Shown piece by piece: positions 20,247 to 25,138 of a stretch of DNA of 25,138 bases. The position numbers were made by a program, and so were the translations under genes. Each line of letters begins with the position of its first letter. Position 1 is the stretch's first letter. Source of the stretch: a virus; IMG/VR virus record IMGVR_UViG_3300005525_000096, positions 1 to 25,138 of that record. One strand, 5' to 3'. Under the pieces are notes generated by a model. The model did not search any database. It was given only the letters and a program-made list of their open reading frames with translations, and was not told the DNA's origin.

Positions 20247-21119
20247 ATGACCGCTCGCGCTTATGCGTGGTTCGAAACCCTCTACGTCAAGGGCGCAATG
20301 CATGCGCTCCAGGACAGCGGCTACCGCAGCAAGGGCCTTTTCGCCACCGCCGCCAACATGAAGGGCAACACCGTCACCTGGAAGATCGCCGGCAAGGGCG
20401 AGGCGACGGAGATGAGCGAGAACATCGAGGTCCGCCCGACCATCAATGCGGCGCGCACCACGGTGACCTCCACTCTCAAGGCCTACGAGGCCAACGAGGA
20501 CATCAACGTCACCGACCTCACCCAGATGTCGGAGAACGAGATCGCGATCGCGCAGCAGTCCTGCGCCATGGCCATCGGGCGCAAGTTCGACAAGATCCCG
20601 TTCCAGGCCATGGACGACGCCACCTCGTCCATCACCACGATCGGCGACGGCTCGGCCCAGATCTCGCCCATCGACCTCCTCGCCGGCCAGGCCGCGATGC
20701 TCGCCCAGGGCATCACCGGCTCGCCGATCATCCATGTCGGCGTCTCCTACAACCAGCTCGCCTCCCTGCTGCGCTACAAGGAGATCAACAACGCCGACTA
20801 CGGCGGCGACAATCCGCTGCTCCGCCAGCTCGGCGCGCGCACCTGGATGGGCATGAACATCATCCCCTTCCCGGACGACACGCTGAACACCTACGACACC
20901 GACGAGAAGGCCGGCTACATGTGGTTCAAGGACTGCATGGGCTTCCACACGCCGACCGGGCCCGACGGCAAGATCGCGATGGCGACGCGCATCGACTACA
21001 TCCCGCGCGAGAAGTGCCATCACGCGGCGAACACCATCCAGGCGGCCGCCAAGCCCATCCTCTTCGAGGGCATCCGCCGGCTGCGCTTCCTCAACACGGC
21101 TCCCACCGCCTTCGCCTGA
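20247..21119 (+). CDS. Major capsid protein
   Basis: 290 residues forming the icosahedral shell. Features of an HK97-fold capsid protein: an N-terminal arm (YAWFETLYVKGAMHALQD), the extended loop KGNTVTWKIAGKGEATEM, a spine helix region (DINVTDLTQMSENEIAIAQQ), a domain with SPIIHVGVSYNQLASLL, and the closing beta part GYMWFKDCMGFHTPT with RIDYIPREKCHHAANTIQ. It is smaller than T7 gp10 (345) and resembles the capsid family of rhizobial and roseophage-type podoviruses. It has longer leaders and spacers than its neighbours and a good ribosome site (CGGAGA), in keeping with high expression. Confidence 0.88.
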   Translation: MTARAYAWFETLYVKGAMHALQDSGYRSKGLFATAANMKGNTVTWKIAGKGEATEMSENIEVRPTINAARTTVTSTLKAYEANEDINVTDLTQMSENEIAIAQQSCAMAIGRKFDKIPFQAMDDATSSITTIGDGSAQISPIDLLAGQAAMLAQGITGSPIIHVGVSYNQLASLLRYKEINNADYGGDNPLLRQLGARTWMGMNIIPFPDDTLNTYDTDEKAGYMWFKDCMGFHTPTGPDGKIAMATRIDYIPREKCHHAANTIQAAAKPILFEGIRRLRFLNTAPTAFA

Positions 21120-21125
21120 TGAGCT

Positions 21126-21152
21126 GCCGGGCGCGCCACCCGCGCGCCCGGC
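21126..21152 (+). terminator. 11-bp perfect hairpin just after the capsid gene
   Basis: GCCGGGCGCGC (21126-21136), loop CACCC, GCGCGCCCGGC (21142-21152), starting seven bases after the capsid stop. No T run follows. A partial terminator or a 3'-stabilising structure for capsid mRNA is plausible; T7 also has its partial terminator directly after the capsid gene. Confidence 0.55.
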
Positions 21153-21216
21153 CGCCACCGCATGAGCGCGCGCCGCGCGTTTCCGCCCATCACGTCATCC
21201 GCTGGAGACCAGCACC

Positions 21217-21513
21217 ATGTCCTTCTCGAAGCTGTCCCTCGCCCGCGTCACCAAGCAGGTGGCCGTGGGCCTCACCACCGGCCTGCCGGGCGCCCTCCAG
21301 GTCGCCGGCTACATGTATGCCACCGACGACGCTGCGGCGACCGTCGAAACGGCGGGCTATTTCAACAATGCCCGCAATCTGGTCCGGAAGGGCGACTTCC
21401 TCGTCGCTGTCATGGTCCATTCGGGCACCGTCGTCATCAAGCTCTTCGTCTTCGACGCCGTGCCCGCCTCCGGCAACGTCACCATCAAGGTGGCCTCCGT
21501 CACGGCCGCCTGA
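21217..21513 (+). CDS. Small virion protein after the capsid gene
   Basis: 98 residues, mostly beta: VTKQVAVGLTTGLPGALQVA, then GDFLVAVMVHSGTVVIKLFV and GNVTIKVASVTAA. No cysteine, signal or membrane segment. The beta-sandwich-like pattern and position between capsid and tail genes suggest a head-decoration or head-completion protein. The ribosome site GGAGA lies ten bases before the ATG. No family recognised. Confidence 0.75.
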   Translation: MSFSKLSLARVTKQVAVGLTTGLPGALQVAGYMYATDDAAATVETAGYFNNARNLVRKGDFLVAVMVHSGTVVIKLFVFDAVPASGNVTIKVASVTAA

Positions 21514-21530
21514 TCCCGGCCGCCGTCAAC

Positions 21531-21564
21531 AGCCCCGCCCTCGCGCCACCGGCGCGGGGGCTTT
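21531..21564 (+). terminator. Weak intrinsic terminator
   Basis: AGCCCC (21531-21536) pairs with GGGGCT (21557-21562), with two further pairs after a one-base bulge, followed by a short TTT. It lies between two virion genes and may cause partial termination. Confidence 0.45.
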
Positions 21565-21583
21565 CCCGCAACGGAGCCTCGCC

Positions 21584-22036
21584 ATGACGATCGTCGCAGC
21601 CAACGACACGGTGACCTATCTCGACCACACCGGCCAGCCTCGCGCAGCGCAGGGCGTCCAGCTCCTCGGCCGCGCCGCCGAGCGCGTGGAGGGCCCGCAC
21701 GAGCAGATCGCCTTCCGCTCGCTCGCCACCGCCAACCCGCTGGTGCTGCACGCCGGCGCCTGCCGCCTGCTGGCCAGCGCCCTCGGCAATGTCGGAACCG
21801 GCTGCTTCCTGAAGTTCTACGACAAGGCCACGGCGCCGAGCGAGGCCGACACGCCTGTGCTCACCGTGGCGCTCGCCGCGAGCACCTTCCAGGGGCAGGT
21901 GCAGGACTATCTCGCCGGCCGCGGCATCCATTTCACCAACGGTTGCGCCATCCGCATCACCGGCGCCGTGGCCGACAACGACACCACGGCGATCGCCGCC
22001 GGCCAGGTCGCGGGCTTCTTCGCGCTGGTGAGCTGA
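21584..22036 (+). CDS. Small virion protein upstream of tail tube genes
   Basis: 150 residues, start ATG 21584 with GGAG eight bases upstream; the frame is open much further upstream, but that part only shadows the capsid gene. Beta-rich: IVAANDTVTYLDHTGQPR, LVLHAGACRLLASALGN, FLKFYDKATAPSEADTPV, then a Gly/Ala-rich end IHFTNGCAIRITGAVADN. The CFLKFYDKA stretch resembles phage head or tail fibre-like beta proteins. It is probably a virion component. Function unknown. Confidence 0.72.
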   Translation: MTIVAANDTVTYLDHTGQPRAAQGVQLLGRAAERVEGPHEQIAFRSLATANPLVLHAGACRLLASALGNVGTGCFLKFYDKATAPSEADTPVLTVALAASTFQGQVQDYLAGRGIHFTNGCAIRITGAVADNDTTAIAAGQVAGFFALVS

Positions 22037-22037
22037 C

Positions 22038-22703
22038 ATGCCGGACGTCCTGGACGACCTCGCGATCGCCAACAAGGCGCTGGCCGTCTTCGCCGGCGGC
22101 TCCATCACCGGCTTCGACGAGGGCACGCCGCTGGCCAACACCTGCGCCGCCATCGTGCCGCGCATCATCGACCGCTGCCTGATCGCCCAGGGGTGGAAGA
22201 TGAACCTCGTGACGCGCCAGCTCGAGCGCATCGCCTTCACCACCGAGGACCCGCTGCCGCCCAACGGCTTCCGCTACGGCTATGCCTTCCCGTCGAACGC
22301 GCTGCGCGGCCCCTTCCGCGTCTCCCGCCACCGCGACATCCGCACCGGCGCCTTCCGCGAGTGGAGCCGCGAGGGCCGCCGCATCTTCACCGATGCGGAG
22401 GAGGTCTTCGCCACCTTCCTGCTGCGCCTCTCGGCCGATCAGTGGGGACCGACCTTCCTCGACTTCTGCATCACCGCGGTGGCGGCCGAGCTGGTGGTGC
22501 CCGTCTGCGACGACAAGGACCATGCGGCCGAGCTTTTCGCCAAGGCCTGGGGCACGGCCCGCGAGGGCGGCCGCGGTGGCCTCTCCGCCAAGGTGCTGGA
22601 CGAGGACGTTTCCACCGACACCGGCTTCGACGCCTCCGGCGACGACGGCGAGCTGGTGGCCGCCCATATCTCCGGCCAGCCGACCTTCATGGACTTCCGC
22701 TGA
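22038..22703 (+). CDS. Tail tubular protein A (T7 gp11-like)
   Basis: 221 residues (T7 gp11 is 196). Forms the gatekeeper ring joining the portal to the nozzle. Pattern: N-terminal helix and LAIANKALAVFAGGSITGF, LANTCAAIVPRIIDRCLIAQ, WKMNLVTRQLERIAF, FRYGYAFPSNALRGPFRV, and ATFLLRLSADQWGPTFLDFC followed by AVAAELVVPVC. This is the family plan of tail tubular A/adaptor proteins. It is directly followed, with TGATG overlap, by tail tubular protein B, as in T7. Strong by context, good by motif. Confidence 0.87.
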   Translation: MPDVLDDLAIANKALAVFAGGSITGFDEGTPLANTCAAIVPRIIDRCLIAQGWKMNLVTRQLERIAFTTEDPLPPNGFRYGYAFPSNALRGPFRVSRHRDIRTGAFREWSREGRRIFTDAEEVFATFLLRLSADQWGPTFLDFCITAVAAELVVPVCDDKDHAAELFAKAWGTAREGGRGGLSAKVLDEDVSTDTGFDASGDDGELVAAHISGQPTFMDFR

Positions 22704-25132
22704 TGGTCGCGCGCCCCGGCCTCCAGTTCCTGTCGTGGAATTCCGGCGAGCTGGCGCCAGAGTTCCATGCGCGCCGCGACGTCAAGAACTTTCATTCGGG
22801 CTTCGCCGCCGGCCGCAACATGGAGGCAAACCCGCTGGGCGGCGGCCGCCAGTCGCCGCGCACGCGCTACAAGGGCCGCGGCGGCCGCCTGGTCACCACC
22901 GGCGTCAATGCCACGGTCGGCGCCACCGGCTCGATCTCGTCCGGCACCGTCGTCGCCACCGCCGATCTCGGCGCCGATGGCGCGCTCTGCGGCGCCGACA
23001 TCAGCTTCACCGGCGTTTCGGCCGTGGCGGACGGCCTGCGCGTCGAGCTGCAGGATAGCGGTGGCACATGGGCGGCCATCTCGGCGACGATCGACGTTGC
23101 GGCCTCGGCGCGGGCCTATCGCATCTGCATCGCCCCCGGCGCGCCGGTCACCGGCCGCCGCGCCCGTCTGGTGGCGGCCGCCACCATCAACCTCTCGGCC
23201 GCCTCCGTCACCGTCCTCACCGAGACAGCGACGACGGCCGGCCGGCTTCTGACGCATACCTTCTCGACCTCCGAGGCCTATGCGCTGACGGTCGCCGCCG
23301 GCCATGCCGACATCTGGAAAGCCGGGACCTTCGTCGGCGCCGTCGCCATCCCGCACACGGCCGGCCAGCTCGCCACCCTGCAAAAGACGCAGCGCGGCGC
23401 CTCCATGCTCCTCTGGCACAAGGACGTGGCGCCGCACGAGGTCCGCCGCGACGGCGCGGACCACCAGTGGACGCAGGCCACCCGCACCTGGCTGGCCATT
23501 CCCGAGGTCGACTATGGCGGCACCTATGTCGACACGGCCGAGAAGTGGAACGTCTATGTGACCTGGACGACCGACGGTGGCTTCACCATTGTCGGCCAGA
23601 GCATCGTCGTCACCGTCAACGGAGAGGACACAAGCCCGGTCGAAGTGCCGACGACGGGCTTTTCCGCCGACTGGCCGGCCTTCGCTTCCGCGCTCGAGAC
23701 GGCGCTGGAGGCGCTCGCGGCGCTTGAAACCGGCATCACCTGCGCCGTGGTCGGAACACCGTCCAGCACCGCCGCCACGATCTCGATCGAGTTCACCGGC
23801 ACCGGCAATGCCGGGGCGCAGTTCGTCGTCACCGCGAAGGTGGCCACCAACAGCGACAAAGCCGCCGCCAATGTCGGCCGCACCGTGCGCGGCCGCGCTG
23901 GCGGCGAGGCCGTCATGTCGGTGACGCGCGGCTGGCCGCGCACCGGCATCTATGCCGAGGATCGCCTCTTCATGGGCGGCTTCGCGTCGCGGGGCGACGC
24001 CTATCTCGGCAGCCGCACCGGCGAATATTTCGACCTCAATGCCGAGCTGGAAACCGCCGCCTCCGCCTTCGTCTTCGGCCTCAACGCCGACGGCGCCGAG
24101 GACATCCTGCGCTTCCACCGCGGCCCGCATTTCATCATCTTCACCAATGAGCGCCACTATTACGTGGCCAACCCGCCGTTCAACCGGCAGCAGCCGCCCA
24201 ATCAGCGCGTCTCCGAGACGCCCGGCATCCAGCCCAATTGCGAGCCGGTGGAGATCGAGGGCCGCATCATCTATGTCGGCAACGACGGATCGCAGCTTTT
24301 GGCCGCGCAATACTCCGACGTCACCCAGAAATACGATACGAGCCCGATCAGCCTGCTCGCCAACCACCTGGTGCGCGGGATCGTCTCCACCGCGCTGCAG
24401 CGCGCCAGCTCCGACACGGTGGCCAACCGCCTCTTCATGGTGCGCGACGACGGCGACATGACGCTGGGCGGCATCGTCCGCAACCAGGACGTCACCGGCT
24501 TCTGGCCGTGGCAGACCGACGGCGATGTGCTGGACGTGGCGGTGGACGGCACCGGCGCCGCCTGGCTGCTGGTGAAAAGGCCGATCGGCGAAGGCGAGGC
24601 GCTGACCTTCGAGCAGCTCACCCTCGACACGCAGCTCGACTGCACCGTCACCGTCAGCCAGGCCGAAAGCGTGACCGTCGCGGGCCTCGGCGTGCATGAG
24701 GGCCGGGAAGTCTGGGCCAAGGCCGGCGGCACCTATGCCGGCCCCTTCACCGTGACGGGCGGCGCCATCACGCTGCCCTGGACGGCTGCCGCCATCGAGG
24801 TCGGCCGCTGGATCGCGCCGCGGCTGAAGGTGCTGCCGATCCAGCGCGAGCTGAACGAGAAAAGCGTCGTGGTGCGGCCCGGCCGCATCCACACGGCCAA
24901 GATCACCGCCAATGCCGTCTCCTCGCTGGCGATCGCCGCCAATGGCCAGCCGGCCTTCGACGTGCCGCTGGCGAGCGGCGACGACGATGCCGAAGGCCCC
25001 TGGGACCCGGTCACCGGCCTCATCACCGTCACCGGCCTCGCCGGCTGGCAGGTCGGCGCCCAGCTCGAGCTGACCCAGCTGCGGCCCGGCGCCTTCGACA
25101 TCCGCGACATCACGCTGGAGGGACGTTTCTGA
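22703..25132 (+). CDS. Tail tubular protein B / nozzle (T7 gp12-like)
   Basis: 809 residues (T7 gp12 is 794). The N-terminus has the nozzle signature: LSWNSGELAPEFHARRD, then a stretch with GRNMEANPLGGGRQSPRTRY. About residues 60-200 form a beta-rich domain that may be an insertion (SISSGTVVATADLGADGAL). Further on: GGFASRGDAYLGSRTGEYFD (about 428-447), NERHYYVANPPFNRQQPPN (about 480-500) and IIYVGNDGSQLLAAQYSD, the beta-propeller-like core of gp12, and a C-terminal jelly-roll-like part. The frame opens far upstream (22193), but the start is fixed at 22703 by TGATG. It carries DNA through the tail. The stop overlaps the next start. Confidence 0.88.
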   Translation: MVARPGLQFLSWNSGELAPEFHARRDVKNFHSGFAAGRNMEANPLGGGRQSPRTRYKGRGGRLVTTGVNATVGATGSISSGTVVATADLGADGALCGADISFTGVSAVADGLRVELQDSGGTWAAISATIDVAASARAYRICIAPGAPVTGRRARLVAAATINLSAASVTVLTETATTAGRLLTHTFSTSEAYALTVAAGHADIWKAGTFVGAVAIPHTAGQLATLQKTQRGASMLLWHKDVAPHEVRRDGADHQWTQATRTWLAIPEVDYGGTYVDTAEKWNVYVTWTTDGGFTIVGQSIVVTVNGEDTSPVEVPTTGFSADWPAFASALETALEALAALETGITCAVVGTPSSTAATISIEFTGTGNAGAQFVVTAKVATNSDKAAANVGRTVRGRAGGEAVMSVTRGWPRTGIYAEDRLFMGGFASRGDAYLGSRTGEYFDLNAELETAASAFVFGLNADGAEDILRFHRGPHFIIFTNERHYYVANPPFNRQQPPNQRVSETPGIQPNCEPVEIEGRIIYVGNDGSQLLAAQYSDVTQKYDTSPISLLANHLVRGIVSTALQRASSDTVANRLFMVRDDGDMTLGGIVRNQDVTGFWPWQTDGDVLDVAVDGTGAAWLLVKRPIGEGEALTFEQLTLDTQLDCTVTVSQAESVTVAGLGVHEGREVWAKAGGTYAGPFTVTGGAITLPWTAAAIEVGRWIAPRLKVLPIQRELNEKSVVVRPGRIHTAKITANAVSSLAIAANGQPAFDVPLASGDDDAEGPWDPVTGLITVTGLAGWQVGAQLELTQLRPGAFDIRDITLEGRF

Positions 25133-25138
25133 TGGAAC
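25132..25138 (+). CDS. Start of the next tail-module gene (partial)
   Basis: ATGGAAC begins with TGATG overlapping the stop of the nozzle gene and runs off the window. By T7 order an internal virion protein or tail fibre gene would follow. Only two codons are visible. Confidence 0.45.

Noticed and set aside
22439-24892. Leftward 817-codon frame opposite the tail genes
   Set aside because: Same antisense artefact; the plus strand encodes recognisable tail tubular proteins.

Overview
The window is about 25 kb of a high-GC temperate bacteriophage genome, most likely from an alphaproteobacterium. Three things point there: a GapR/DUF2312 gene (a family typical of Alphaproteobacteria and their phages), the very high GC content at third codon positions, and an attachment site that copies the 3' half of a tRNA-Lys(TTT) gene. 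The morphogenesis genes have T7-like podovirus logic: a head-tail connector portal, a scaffold, a capsid, and tail tubular proteins A and B of about T7 size and in T7 order. These are joined to a lambda-like lysogeny module with integrase, LexA/CI-type repressor and Cro. No phage RNA polymerase or DNA polymerase gene is visible in the window.

Layout. 1-1592: lysis cassette on + (GH24 endolysin with a membrane tail, a 30-residue membrane peptide, nested i-spanin/o-spanin-like genes, a membrane/coiled-coil protein), closed by a terminator at 1669-1706. 1777-1822: attP core (3' half of tRNA-Lys), followed by GGTCACA/TGTGACC repeats. 1922-4840: leftward operon, read from an excisionase-like gene through small genes to the tyrosine integrase and a last small gene. 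4841-6033: control region with two CTGCA-N4-TGCAG operators flanking a membrane protein gene and a leftward S24-type repressor gene. 6034-13416: rightward early genes (Cro-like, HTH/DnaA-IV-like protein, ParB-like protein, Toprim primase, SF3/AAA+ helicase, GapR and several unknowns), most of them overlapping or nearly touching. 13417-13925: non-coding region with a large hairpin, phased TAACC/GGTTA repeats and a Z-DNA-prone run; it is a candidate replication origin or packaging site. 13926-25132: small and large terminase, portal, scaffold, capsid and tail tube genes. The next gene starts at the right edge.

Phage lysis genes lie directly to the left of the att core and the integrase directly to its right, and the core lacks the 5' half of the tRNA. 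This is the attP arrangement of a free, circular or circularly permuted phage genome, not an integrated prophage end. The inferred circuit is as follows. The repressor probably binds both CTGCA-N4-TGCAG sites, so one protein could control the rightward replication operon and the leftward excision/integration operon. The primase and helicase would replicate the genome, possibly from the repeat region beside them. The terminase would fill T7-like heads, and the endolysin and spanins would open the cell.

All functional calls come from reading motifs by eye; no database search was run.
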